Notes: generated from the sequence alone by a model not told the origin. Counted from the first letter of the stretch, positions 7,394-14,746 are shown. The stretch: DNA of 61,457 nt from Enterobacter sp. (GCA_022649305.1 JALCNW010000019.1:1-61457), one strand, 5' to 3'. Made by a program: numbers and translations.

Positions 7394-7591
7394 TTAAGCT
7401 ACCTCCTTACGAGACTCATCGATGCGCTGGCTAATCCAGCCATCAACTTCACTTTCTACAAAGGCGATGGCACGAGAGCCAATTTTGACAGACAAAGGGA
7501 ATTTACCCTGACTCATAAGGCGATAAATCCAGGCTTTGCTGTAACCAGTGCGGCGCTGGACTTCGGAAAGACGAATAAATGATTGCGACAT
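7394..7591 (-). CDS. AlpA-family transcriptional regulator (copy 1)
   Basis: The protein has 65 residues. MSQSFIRLSEVQRRTGYSKA followed by WIYRLMSQGKFPLSVKIGSR and AIAFVESEVDGWISQRI is a complete AlpA/MerR-like winged helix-turn-helix. AlpA proteins activate excision or early genes of P4-type elements and are a hallmark of Gram-negative phage-inducible islands. About 65% of positions match the second copy at 9051-9257. A ribosome site AGGTAAATA is seen upstream on the - strand. A 210-base stretch upstream (7592-7801) holds no gene. Confidence 0.9.
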   Translation of the reverse strand: MSQSFIRLSEVQRRTGYSKAWIYRLMSQGKFPLSVKIGSRAIAFVESEVDGWISQRIDESRKEVA

Positions 7592-7801
7592 ATTTACCTC
7601 GTAACGTCTATTGCGGTTTACGAGATTAATTTAATCAAATTAAATCTATTCAGTGTGGAAATCACGACAAGAAAGATGGAAGGCCTAATTTATGCCAAGC
7701 GATAAGGAAACAGCATTTTTATCGTAACATTGGAAATGCAGTAAAGGCAGGTGCGGGACTTTAGAAATGTCGCCCCGCATTGAATTTATCTTTAGAAGTG
7801 G

Positions 7802-8485
7802 CTACTGTTCACTATCAGGCAAAGTGATTTCTAAAGCTTCTTTTATCAAGTTAGTCATTTGCTTCTCTGTTACAACCATCCCCTGATACCCCAATGCCGC
7901 TAGGTTCTGAGCGACAGCCCTAGCTATAGCGAGTTTATTCAACCGCTCTCCATTCCGAAAGGATTTACTCGATTTTTCGAGCGCAATAGCCATACCGGCA
8001 ATCATCATAAGAGCTGTATTTTTACCCGGAAACTCTCCCCACTGGTCAAGATATATCTGATTGTTATTTTCAATAACCTGCGGTTGTTGTAGAGGTAGAG
8101 GCCAGTTGAACTCATGATCAGCAACCCATTTCTCAACTTCACTTCGAACAAGCACACAATCTCGGCGATCGTGATCCATATTATCGTAGAATGAAATATC
8201 TTTTGCGCTTAATTTTCCATTATCAATGGCATCCCATAAAGATTCTTTGTAAGCTTCACATTCACTATTTTGATCTCCTCTTAAACTCAATCGAGGATTA
8301 GCGCCAATAATTAAACAGGCCGTATCACTCAATAGAATATTGTCGCGAGAAAGATAAGGCACCAGCCAACTATCTAAGTTTTTTTTCAACCCAATATTAT
8401 ATTCTAATAGATTATCGTGGAGGTTTAACCCTAAAGTTTTCTCAATCTCAGAACGATTAAAGCCCAAAAAATCAAATGAATTCAT
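7802..8485 (-). CDS. Phage hypothetical protein, 227 aa
   Basis: Not recognised. It begins MNSFDFLGFNRSEIEKTLGL, has a central region with HDRRDCVLVRSEVEKWVADH, and its C-terminal 90 residues contain PGKNTALMMIAGMAIALEKS and a helical ending (LGYQGMVVTEKQMTNLIKEA). The C-terminal layout, a short helical domain after a variable region, recalls host-range or replication accessory proteins placed near AlpA in integrative elements. Codon use is more A+T-rich than in the chromosomal genes. It follows the 121-residue gene by nine bases, probably co-transcribed. Confidence 0.7.
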   Translation of the reverse strand: MNSFDFLGFNRSEIEKTLGLNLHDNLLEYNIGLKKNLDSWLVPYLSRDNILLSDTACLIIGANPRLSLRGDQNSECEAYKESLWDAIDNGKLSAKDISFYDNMDHDRRDCVLVRSEVEKWVADHEFNWPLPLQQPQVIENNNQIYLDQWGEFPGKNTALMMIAGMAIALEKSSKSFRNGERLNKLAIARAVAQNLAALGYQGMVVTEKQMTNLIKEALEITLPDSEQ

Positions 8486-8494
8486 ATCATCATC

Positions 8495-8860
8495 TCAAAA
8501 TGGAATATCATTTTCAAAGTTAAGGTCTGTAGTGCTTTGTGCCTGCTCTGCCCTAGTTATAGATGGTGTCCACCCTTCGTAAGGCGGGCTATCCATATTG
8601 GGGCTAGCCATTACACGGCTTAAAAGTTCATAGGCACTAAAAGATGGATCTCCGAAGGAAGGCCTCCGTGTTATTCCTCGGGCATCTTGTATTAGCAGGC
8701 TAGGAGCATATTCTTGCTCTTCATCTAGCTTGATAATTATCCAGTTCGCTATCTGATCCCGCGTCATATCGGGATATTTTGACTCGATTCGAACAATCAG
8801 CTCCCTGATGCTTATGAATTGTTGCTTTTTAGCTTTCAGCTCGATCGCTGGATTAAGCAT
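8495..8860 (-). CDS. Phage hypothetical protein, 121 aa
   Basis: Not recognised. The frame starts MLNPAIELKAKKQQFISIRE and includes LIVRIESKYPDMTRDQIANW, then IIIKLDEEQEYAPSLLI, a helical N-terminal domain. The second half is rich in Ser and Pro and probably disordered. It ends with the acidic FENDIPF, similar in style to the C-terminal tip of single-stranded DNA-binding proteins, but there is no OB fold, so this may be chance. It is the first gene after the inverted repeat at 8887-8944. Confidence 0.65.
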   Translation of the reverse strand: MLNPAIELKAKKQQFISIRELIVRIESKYPDMTRDQIANWIIIKLDEEQEYAPSLLIQDARGITRRPSFGDPSFSAYELLSRVMASPNMDSPPYEGWTPSITRAEQAQSTTDLNFENDIPF

Positions 8861-8886
8861 ACACCACCCCGCGCCTCCAAATTTTG

Positions 8887-8944
8887 TGGCTATGTCAGCC
8901 CGCAGAGGTGTACGGATTTTCGGGGATCAGCCTAGACATAGCCA
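8887..8944. repeat. 10-base inverted repeat TGGCTATGTC/GACATAGCCA upstream of the 121-aa gene
   Basis: TGGCTATGTC (8887-8896) and GACATAGCCA (8935-8944) flank a 38-base centre. A further palindrome GTCTAGAC lies at about 8981-8988, sharing the TAGAC core with CTAGACATAG. The block sits in the 190-base gap between AlpA copy 2 and the leftward 121-residue gene, where an operator is expected. No protein can be assigned. Confidence 0.5.
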
Positions 8945-9050
8945 TTTTCTTTGGGGAATTATCGTCTACTAAGGTATACATGTCTAGACGGCACTGTGTA
9001 TTATACCAGTGGAATTGAAAGAACATTATGTGAGGTAAGTTGTACCTGCA

Positions 9051-9257
9051 TCATCTTTTCAGGTCTTGACGCGATTCGGCGATACGATTATTTATCCACT
9101 CGTCGATCTCACTTTCGATAAATGCTATAGAGCGTACACCAATCTTCACAGACTGCGGGAAGCGCTTTTCTTTAAGCAACCGATAAATCCATGCCTTGCT
9201 ATATCCCGTTCTACGAAGTACCTCGGAAAGGCGTATGAATCTACTATTCTGAGCCAT
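9051..9257 (-). CDS. AlpA-family transcriptional regulator (copy 2)
   Basis: The protein has 68 residues from the ATG at 9257 (MAQNSRFIRLSEVLRRTGYS), which follows GGAAACATC; an ATG at 9287 would add ten residues without a better ribosome site. KAWIYRLLKEKRFPQSVKIG, then VRSIAFIESEIDEWINNRI, completes the AlpA winged helix-turn-helix. It is closely related to copy 1 at 7394-7591 but carries different charged residues in the second helix. It is nearer the integrase, the usual site of AlpA in P4-type elements, where AlpA acts as an excisionase or activates integrase. Confidence 0.9.
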   Translation of the reverse strand: MAQNSRFIRLSEVLRRTGYSKAWIYRLLKEKRFPQSVKIGVRSIAFIESEIDEWINNRIAESRQDLKR

Positions 9258-9453
9258 ATGATGTTTCCTGTGCTGCGGACATAACAAAAGAACCTGGCAC
9301 GGAGTGACAGGTTTATTATTAATGATTCCAGATTAAGGATGTGTTTAAACCCACATCATGCAAGCATGTGCGGTTAATAAATTATTCAGCAAGATAGATG
9401 CAGCTAAGGAGCTACAGAGTGGCAACTGAATTTCAACAAGGGACGAAAAATAC

Positions 9454-9549
9454 CTAATAAGTGAATTTATAAAATACACTCATAATACATTTGCTCATCC
9501 CGTATCGGGCTGAGAATCCAGATTTTAAAGAACTATTATACAATTGCAT
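9454..9549 (-). CDS. Candidate 31-codon leader ORF
   Basis: An ATG at 9549 is preceded by TGGAGGATAA, a near-ideal ribosome site, and reads 31 codons to a TAG at 9456-9454. The peptide begins MQLYNSSLKSGFSARYGMSK. One of the GTTCTTTA repeats forms part of its coding sequence (NSSLKS). It stands downstream of the C4-like RNA candidate, the position taken by the regulated small ORF in the P1 C4-icd-ant arrangement. GCCCGAT at 9510-9504 inside it can pair with the loop of the first C4-like hairpin. Coding status rests only on the ribosome site. Confidence 0.4.
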   Translation of the reverse strand: MQLYNSSLKSGFSARYGMSKCIMSVFYKFTY

Positions 9550-9833
9550 TTATCCTCCAGACCTTCAGGAAGACTGCTACACAAGGGCGTAGCGCGACCT
9601 ACACTTAGGCAGGCCTCCCCATTAATTTTAAAGAACATTGCACTTTTCAATGCTAGTTTGATTCACTTTTCAGCGACGGAGAACAAGTGTTCATTGTGAA
9701 AAGAACGGAACCGATTTCCAACCCTTCTTCAGGGTACGCTCTCTACCAAGTTTCTGGCATGCCCGATGCCTTCACCGAGTAAATCATTTTAAAGAACTAG
9801 CACTTCAACAGTGCCGCTGCTTGTCTAAAGAAC
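9526..9833 (-). repeat. Four GTTCTTTA repeats resembling boxA antitermination elements
   Basis: On the - strand GTTCTTTA occurs at 9833-9826, 9797-9790, 9636-9629 and 9533-9526; the last three extend to GTTCTTTAAAAT. The rRNA boxA core is TGCTCTTTA, so these differ by one base and are oriented with transcription away from the integrase. Hairpins lie between copies. They may be nut-like sites or a repeated processing signal of the C4-like transcript. Confidence 0.5.
9696..9776 (-). ncRNA. C4-like antisense RNA candidate
   Basis: The - strand sequence folds as a multi-branched RNA closed by GTGAA (9775-9771) with TTCAC (9700-9696). Inside are hairpins GGCAT-CGGGC-ATGCC, GGTA-GAGAGCG-TACC, ACCCT-GAAGA-AGGGT and GGAA-ATCGG-TTCC; the second and third share bases. 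The layout and the stretch ACTTGGTAGAGAGCG recall the C4 antisense RNA family of phages P1 and P7, which represses icd and ant translation. The element also encodes an Icd-like and antirepressor-type proteins, supporting the link. Assignment is from memory of the family and needs a covariance search. Confidence 0.55.
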
Positions 9834-9926
9834 AATGGTCGTCAACTGAAATGAAAGATAGATCACTACTGTCTACATGTCCAGCATTTTTCACATCTTA
9901 AAAATGAATGCTGTCTCACTAAATAG

Positions 9927-10047
9927 TTGTTCCAAAATAGCAGAAAGTTGTTCCAGAGTTGTTCCAACTAAAGATATTACATATAAATAAAAACAATCAG
10001 TTAACTTAATAAATATACATATGGAACAACTGGAACGACTGGAACAA
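9927..10047. repeat. Facing arrays: three TTGTTCCA and three TGGAACRA around an A+T-rich centre
   Basis: TTGTTCCA is at 9927-9934, 9948-9955 and 9959-9966. The reverse complement form TGGAACAA/TGGAACGA is at 10022-10029, 10031-10038 and 10040-10047, with an exact nine-base period. The centre (9967-10021) is almost pure A/T. This lies just beyond the integrase stop codon. Possible roles are a replication origin with iterons, or binding sites for AlpA/excisionase. The whole 9258-10077 gap has no conventional gene apart from the small ORF noted. Confidence 0.7.
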
Positions 10048-10077
10048 CTACTTTTACTCGCACATGAAGAAAGCAGG

Positions 10078-11265
10078 TTAGCCCACCACTTTGCCTGCCA
10101 ACTCATCAAGACAGTCCGCATACCACTGTAGCATCTCCCTCCGCCCATCAAGGTACTGAGCATGGTTGTAAGTGCCACGGATGGTATTCCTGTCTGCATG
10201 CGCCAACTGCGTCTCTATCCATGCAGAGCTGAAGCCTTTTTCGTGCAAGACAGTGCTCATTGTGTGACGGAAACCATGTCCAGTAGCCTTTCCTGCATAC
10301 CCTATACGTTTAATCACCTGGTTAATGCTGGCCTCACTCATTGGTTTATGAGCGTCGTTGCGACCGGGGAAGACATACTTACCCCAACCAGTGATCTCTT
10401 TTAGCTCTAACAGATGTGATTTAACCTGCCGTGAAAGCGGCACAAGGTGGGGACGGCGCATCTTCATGCGTTCTTTGGGGATCTGCCACAAATCATTGTC
10501 GAGGTCGAACTCGGACCATTCAGAGGCACGGAGTTCAATTGTCCTTACACTGGTATACATCAACAATAAGGTCGCTATTCGGGTTACTTTACTTCCAGAG
10601 TAAGCATTAACGGCATGTATAAATGGACCAATCTGATCTGGCAGAAGGTGGGGGAAGTGTTGCTGCTTCGGAGACTTTAATGCTCCAGCCAGATCAGCCA
10701 CAGGGTTGAACTCAGCTCTGCCGGTGATAATGGCATAGGTAAATATCTGGCGGCATGCCTGTCTGGTTTTTTTTAGCTTATCCAGAACACCACGTTCTTC
10801 CATTTTTTTCAGAGCTGAGAGCATGTCCATTGGCTTAATATCAGTAATAGCCTTTTTGCCAATATATGGAAAAATATCCTTTCTCAAATACTCAAGAATG
10901 TCGTCAGCATATCCTGATGACCAATTTGCTTTCTTATGCTCATGCCATTCCAGAGCAAGTAATTCGAAGTTGTTATTAACCGCAAGACTTTTCGCTTCTT
11001 TGGCGGCCTGTTTTACTTCAGATGGATCATCCCCAGCAGCAAGCAAGCGTTTAGCTTCGTTACGTTTATCACGTGCCTCTGCAAGTGACACTTCGGGATA
11101 AACGCCAATAGAAAATAGCTTTTCTTTACCAGCATAGCGGTACTTCATGCGCCAGTATCTGGAACCAGTGGGATTAACCAGTAGATACAAGCCGCCGCCG
11201 TCCGACAGCTTATACGGTTTTTCCATTGGTTTACTGGTACTGACCTGACGCGCTGTTAGCTTCAT
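10078..11265 (-). CDS. int: P4-type tyrosine recombinase (integrase)
   Basis: The protein has 395 residues from MKLTARQVSTSKPMEKPYKL at 11265; a longer start at 11298 is possible. The N-terminus has the DUF4102 arm-binding domain (DGGGLYLLV, YWRMKYRYAGKEKLFSIGVY), followed by a SAM-like core-binding domain and the catalytic domain. Catalytic residues are Arg241 in YTSVRTIELR, His330/Arg333 in HGFRHT, His356 in LAHAD and Tyr366 in GTYNHAQY. It is next to argU with its N-terminus toward the tRNA, 165 bases away, and so catalyses integration into the tRNA 3' end. Confidence 0.96.
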   Translation of the reverse strand: MKLTARQVSTSKPMEKPYKLSDGGGLYLLVNPTGSRYWRMKYRYAGKEKLFSIGVYPEVSLAEARDKRNEAKRLLAAGDDPSEVKQAAKEAKSLAVNNNFELLALEWHEHKKANWSSGYADDILEYLRKDIFPYIGKKAITDIKPMDMLSALKKMEERGVLDKLKKTRQACRQIFTYAIITGRAEFNPVADLAGALKSPKQQHFPHLLPDQIGPFIHAVNAYSGSKVTRIATLLLMYTSVRTIELRASEWSEFDLDNDLWQIPKERMKMRRPHLVPLSRQVKSHLLELKEITGWGKYVFPGRNDAHKPMSEASINQVIKRIGYAGKATGHGFRHTMSTVLHEKGFSSAWIETQLAHADRNTIRGTYNHAQYLDGRREMLQWYADCLDELAGKVVG

Positions 11266-11430
11266 CTGGGGGTATCTCACTTTATTGAACCTGCACATAC
11301 CCCCGAATGTACCCCCATATGAGCGTAGATTTCAATAGATGAGAGTAGACGTTGGGATAATGAGATTCAGCCCCACTCCTTGTTATATCTGGATTTAGTA
11401 GACTTTAAGAGATGTCAGTAGAAGTGAAGA

Positions 11431-11507
11431 TGGTACGCCCTGTAGGATTCGAACCTACGACCTACGGCTTAGAAGGCCGTTGCTCTATCCAACTGAGCTA
11501 AGGGCGC
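11431..11507 (-). tRNA. argU: tRNA-Arg(UCU), attachment site of the element
   Basis: A 77-base cloverleaf from GCGCCCTTAGCTCAG to the encoded CCA. The anticodon loop CTTCTAA gives UCU, the rare AGA/AGG-reading arginine tRNA. T-arm is GTAGG-TTCGAAT-CCTAC. The 3' acceptor strand reads AGGGCGT-A-CCA, so position 1-72 is a G-U wobble and the discriminator is A, whereas E. coli argU (from memory) ends GCGCGCCA. The 3' part probably came from the element's att site on integration. E. coli K-12 carries prophage DLP12 at the same tRNA. Confidence 0.97.
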
Positions 11508-11542
11508 ACTGGGGATGTGCACTGCATGGTGAAGCGCCTGGA

Positions 11543-11570
11543 ATTATACGGTCAATGGCAGGTGAGTCAA
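11543..11570 (-). promoter_or_regulatory. argU promoter
   Basis: On the - strand TTGACT (11570-11565), a 16-base spacer and TATAAT (11548-11543), with a G+C-rich stretch between -10 and the tRNA. This near-consensus promoter is chromosomal and untouched by the integration at the 3' end. The rest of the gap up to 11746 shows nothing else that can be supported. Confidence 0.75.
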
Positions 11571-11746
11571 TGCCTTTTAGCGTCCCTGCCTGTCTTCTCA
11601 TTGGTTAGCTGACGATCGGGGGTTATTACGCTGATTTTTTCGGCATTTGTCCGTAACACCTCTCACTTTAGAAAACTGCGAAAAAGCTTAGCGGTTATTA
11701 AGTAACGCCTGGTATTTTCCTGTCATCGGGTTAAGCACACTAGTCT

Positions 11747-12511
11747 ATGGTATCCCGGCACCCTGGAGGCCGGAAGAAACAGGACAGTGAAGTGGCCGCC
11801 TCGACTTTCTTTTCAAACTCAGATCTCCCTCGTAACAATTTCGCCTCCTTGCATGGCGTGGCGCATGAAATTGTGGGCATCAAACTTGAACCTATCGTCG
11901 CCCTCCCGACGTCCTGCATCGTGGGCATGGAGGTGCTCAGCCAGCTCTCAGCCCCCCACGACAATGAGCAGTTCTTCCAGCATTTATCCGCCAGCCAGTC
12001 GCTTAAGTTATTGAAGGCACAGCTTGCTACGCTAAAAAACGCACTTTACGTCCATGACCTTTTTATCAATCTGCCGATAACCGTACTAACCGAGATGGAA
12101 TCCTTCTCGCAACTTCTGCCAATGCTCTCCCCTGAGTTGAATATTGAAATTGTCGAACCCGAATCGTTCTTCGAACTTAGCGAGAACTTACGCGAACGCG
12201 CTGTTCGACATTTAAGAATCTTATCCGATCGCGGTTGCCGCATATGGCTGGATGATGTTGACGAAGCAATAGCGCATCAGTTTTTAACCTGTCGTTTACC
12301 TCTGTGCGGGATCAAGATCGATAAAATGGCGTTCTGGCGGCTACGGGCTACCCCTGCGTTGGCGCAGTTAGTTAACCTGTGTTCACACATCGCGAATCAT
12401 GTGCTTATCGAAGGCATTGAATCAAACAGGGATCGGGAATGCGCGCTGCAAGCAGGAGCGGGATTCGGTCAGGGATATTACTGGCCATCCATGGACTGGC
12501 CTGGAGAGTAA
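11747..12511 (+). CDS. EAL-domain protein of the fim locus (STM0551-like)
   Basis: The protein has 254 residues. Residues 45-250 are an EAL fold: LEPIVALPTSCIVGMEVLSQ (E in the EAL position as EVL), FINLP, IEIVEPES, IWLDDVDEA, GIKIDK, IEGIES and FGQGYYW. In Salmonella the gene at this place (STM0551) encodes a cyclic-di-GMP phosphodiesterase that lowers type 1 fimbriation. Here the catalytic loop DDFGTG is replaced by DDVDEA, so activity could be weaker or lost, while Glu, Asn, Lys and second Glu ligands remain. No GGDEF domain. Its start lacks a clear ribosome site. FimY follows 26 bases downstream. Confidence 0.8.
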   Translation: MVSRHPGGRKKQDSEVAASTFFSNSDLPRNNFASLHGVAHEIVGIKLEPIVALPTSCIVGMEVLSQLSAPHDNEQFFQHLSASQSLKLLKAQLATLKNALYVHDLFINLPITVLTEMESFSQLLPMLSPELNIEIVEPESFFELSENLRERAVRHLRILSDRGCRIWLDDVDEAIAHQFLTCRLPLCGIKIDKMAFWRLRATPALAQLVNLCSHIANHVLIEGIESNRDRECALQAGAGFGQGYYWPSMDWPGE

Positions 12512-12537
12512 AAGGACAGTCGCCTGAGAGGGAATCT

Positions 12538-13266
12538 ATGCGCATGACAGTACGCCGCTATCGGCGTCGTCGAACGGGAAGTGATTCGCTGGGATTCGCA
12601 CACTCACACTTCAGCTCTCCATTTTTTGATCGCCTTGTCTACCTGAGCCAGTCCATCAATCAGACACGCAAAACCGATGCTCCTTTTATTATCCTTGTCA
12701 CGCGCGATAGCTTTCTTCGCACAGGATTTCAGCGTGGCCCTTCGCCCCTGAATAACTGCTGCGATTACGATACCTTGATACCGGCAATCAGCGCTCTCGA
12801 ACACTGGCCAACGGCAAAGTTAGTTATCGATATCGACAGTCGGGCAGCGCCGCTGATAGAGATGCTTGATACGTTGCGTCGATTGATTTTGTATCCGCCT
12901 TTCGCATCGATAAACCTGCTGATACGGGCTGATGACTACGATACGCGGCTCTTTTGTAAGACCACCGGCCCTTTTGAGGTATTTGAGCGCCAGCTCTCGG
13001 CGAAGACCTTACAGCAGGCGCTGCTGGATCCCCCTGCGCGCAACACCAACCGTCATGACTGGTTTTCCAAAGATGAGTGGGCCATCCTGCAAAAGTTGTC
13101 TCAGGGTGAGTCTCTTAAACACATCGCCTTGCTGCACCAACGACCTTATAGCCGGATTGTCTACCGCGTGGGTCGGATCGTCGATAAGTTAGGTCTACAT
13201 CACCGCCAGGAATTAATACACCTCCTTCACCGCCTATCGTCTTCAACCGATAACATCACGCTTTAA
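12538..13266 (+). CDS. fimY: FimY-like LuxR-type fimbrial regulator
   Basis: The protein has 242 residues from the ATG at 12538, supported by GAGAGGG upstream; a longer frame from 12439 would overlap the EAL gene by 73 bases. It starts with the basic stretch MRMTVRRYRRRR, as remembered for Salmonella FimY. The C-terminus has a LuxR-type helix-turn-helix: WAILQKLSQGESLKHIALLH, then SRIVYRVGRIVDKLGLHHRQ. The N-terminal 150 residues form a receiver-like domain without the phosphoacceptor pattern. In Salmonella FimY acts with FimZ to activate fimA expression. Position between EAL gene and fimZ agrees. Confidence 0.82.
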   Translation: MRMTVRRYRRRRTGSDSLGFAHSHFSSPFFDRLVYLSQSINQTRKTDAPFIILVTRDSFLRTGFQRGPSPLNNCCDYDTLIPAISALEHWPTAKLVIDIDSRAAPLIEMLDTLRRLILYPPFASINLLIRADDYDTRLFCKTTGPFEVFERQLSAKTLQQALLDPPARNTNRHDWFSKDEWAILQKLSQGESLKHIALLHQRPYSRIVYRVGRIVDKLGLHHRQELIHLLHRLSSSTDNITL

Positions 13267-14062
13267 CCTCTTAATTCCTAAAGATCTTTAGGAAAGTACT
13301 TAGGCATAAATGTTAATTTTATGTTTTATTTTTACATTTAATTAATGATTACAACTATTCCTAATTTCAGGTTTCAGGCGAAGTTAAATCCTGGAAAAAA
13401 TTCACGAGGCAGAATCTTCATCCAGAAGTTAAACATTTCGCCAATCCGTTAATAAGATGATAATGGTGTAAAAACAAACAGATTCAGCGATTCTCAGAAA
13501 CGCCAAAGCTCAGCAACTAGCAGATTCTCCTGTCATCAGCATCGCTTTTGTCGATCTTATTTCTGGGCTTTCAAATGAAGGTATCACGCGGCAAACCGTG
13601 GTTTAGCAGAACGTCTGTAGGAGGCGAAAATCAACTGTTTACCCTAACTTATCGAAACAATAAATTAACATTCAGGCGTATGTATTATTTTTTGTTATTA
13701 CATAAACATGATAAGTCACACTATGATAAATTAACAGCGATTTACCCCAAATTTGAAATAAAGGCTTTCCATATCCAGAAGATAATATTAAGAAATGTAC
13801 TTAAGATAATTAACAGGCTTTTCGGAAAATACTTACACGGTATAATAAGAATGTTCCAGATATGAATAAGAAATAGCTTTAGTTACCAGTCAAATTAAAA
13901 TTAAACCTCTACATTGGGGCAATGTTTTTATCACTACGTAAACAAGGATGCTTTCGCTCTTTCCAGGGAAATACCCCGTATAAGGATCTTAAGAATTATC
14001 CTTCCGGCTTACCAGGCGCTTTTTCAAAGTTCGTTAGCGCTCTAACAATCTGAGGCATAAAA
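13267..14062 (+). other. A+T-rich gap between fimY and fimZ
   Basis: Nearly 800 bases of A+T-rich sequence with no convincing gene. A 105-codon frame from a TTG at 13548 to 13865 has no ribosome site and no family likeness. Such gaps in fim loci hold long regulatory regions bound by H-NS-type silencers; here that is inference from composition. A purine-rich element TCTGAGGC precedes the fimZ start. Confidence 0.5.
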
Positions 14063-14695
14063 ATGAAACCGGCATCCGTTATCATTATGGACGAGCATCC
14101 TATCGTTAGAATGTCGATAGAAGTCCTGCTACAGAAAAATAAAAATATTGAAATCAAGCTCAAATCCGGAGACAGCCATCAAGTACTCGACTATATCCGT
14201 AATCATCACGTAGACCTGGTGATACTCGACATCGAACTCCCTGGCACGGATGGATTTTCTTTTTTAAAGAGAATCAAAAACTTAAATGATAAAATCAAAG
14301 TTCTTTTTTTATCATCTAAGTCCGAGTCTTTCTACGCCGGGCGCGCAATACGTGCCGGTGCGAATGGTTTTGTCAGTAAACGAAAAGATTTGGGAGATAT
14401 CTACAATGCCGTTGACATGTTGCTGGCGGGATATTCATTCTTCCCTTCGGACACACTGAACTTTATTAATCACTTGGGTGTTCAAAGAGGAGGCATCGAT
14501 GACATGCCATTATCGAACAGAGAGGTAACGGTGCTACGTTATCTGGCAAATGGATTATCGAATAAAGAAATTGCCCAGCAATTACTCCTTAGCAATAAAA
14601 CAATTAGTGCCCATAAGTCGAACATCTATTCAAAATTAGGTGTCCAGACTATCATTGAGCTCATTGATTATGCCAAAGCGCATGAACTGCTATAA
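14063..14695 (+). CDS. fimZ: FimZ response regulator, activator of type 1 fimbriae
   Basis: The protein has 210 residues, the family length. The receiver domain shows the acidic pair in MDEHP, phosphoacceptor Asp in VILDIELPG (about residue 56), FLSSKSE and the conserved Lys in GFVSKRKD. The C-terminal NarL/LuxR helix-turn-helix is LSNREVTVLRYLANGLSNKE, then IAQQLLLSNKTISAHKSNIY. It is very close to Salmonella FimZ, which binds the fimA promoter and activates transcription. GAGG precedes the ATG. It converges with fimF on a shared terminator. Confidence 0.95.
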   Translation: MKPASVIIMDEHPIVRMSIEVLLQKNKNIEIKLKSGDSHQVLDYIRNHHVDLVILDIELPGTDGFSFLKRIKNLNDKIKVLFLSSKSESFYAGRAIRAGANGFVSKRKDLGDIYNAVDMLLAGYSFFPSDTLNFINHLGVQRGGIDDMPLSNREVTVLRYLANGLSNKEIAQQLLLSNKTISAHKSNIYSKLGVQTIIELIDYAKAHELL

Positions 14696-14702
14696 CCTGA
14701 AA

Positions 14703-14738
14703 GCACTCCCCGCAGATCTTTCGAGCTGCGGGGAGTGC
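14703..14738. terminator. Shared hairpin between fimZ and fimF
   Basis: GCACTCCCCGCAG (14703-14715) pairs perfectly with CTGCGGGGAGTGC (14726-14738) across a ten-base loop. The convergent genes end on either side (fimZ stop at 14695, fimF stop at 14747). There is no long T tract on either strand, so it may act as a transcription barrier and RNA 3' end protector. Confidence 0.75.
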
Positions 14739-14746
14739 GGTTAGCC

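Larger units (their letters stand above)
1..11430. mobile_element. Prophage or phage satellite integrated at tRNA-Arg argU (integrase-proximal part)
   Basis: The segment from the window edge to the 3' end of argU carries only phage-type genes: P4-type integrase, two AlpA regulators, Bro-N and ORF6N antirepressor-like proteins, an Icd-like protein, CHC2 and DUF927 replication-type proteins, and Rz/Rz1. Integrase next to a tRNA 3' end with its C-terminus pointing away from the tRNA is the usual layout. No capsid, terminase or tail gene is visible, so an intact prophage continuing past base 1 cannot be told from a satellite (PICI-like) or a remnant. The second att site must lie outside the window. 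Confidence 0.9.

Noticed and set aside
9891..10199. 102-residue frame across the integrase end and repeat arrays
   Set aside because: It overlaps the integrase in another frame and its low-complexity middle is produced by the TTGTTCCA repeats.
12439..12538. Longer N-terminus for FimY beginning inside the EAL gene
   Set aside because: It would overlap the EAL gene by 73 bases, while the ATG at 12538 has a good ribosome site and the expected basic N-terminus.
13548..13865. 105-residue frame between fimY and fimZ
   Set aside because: TTG start, no ribosome site, A+T-rich composition and no recognisable domain; FimW is not recognisable in it.
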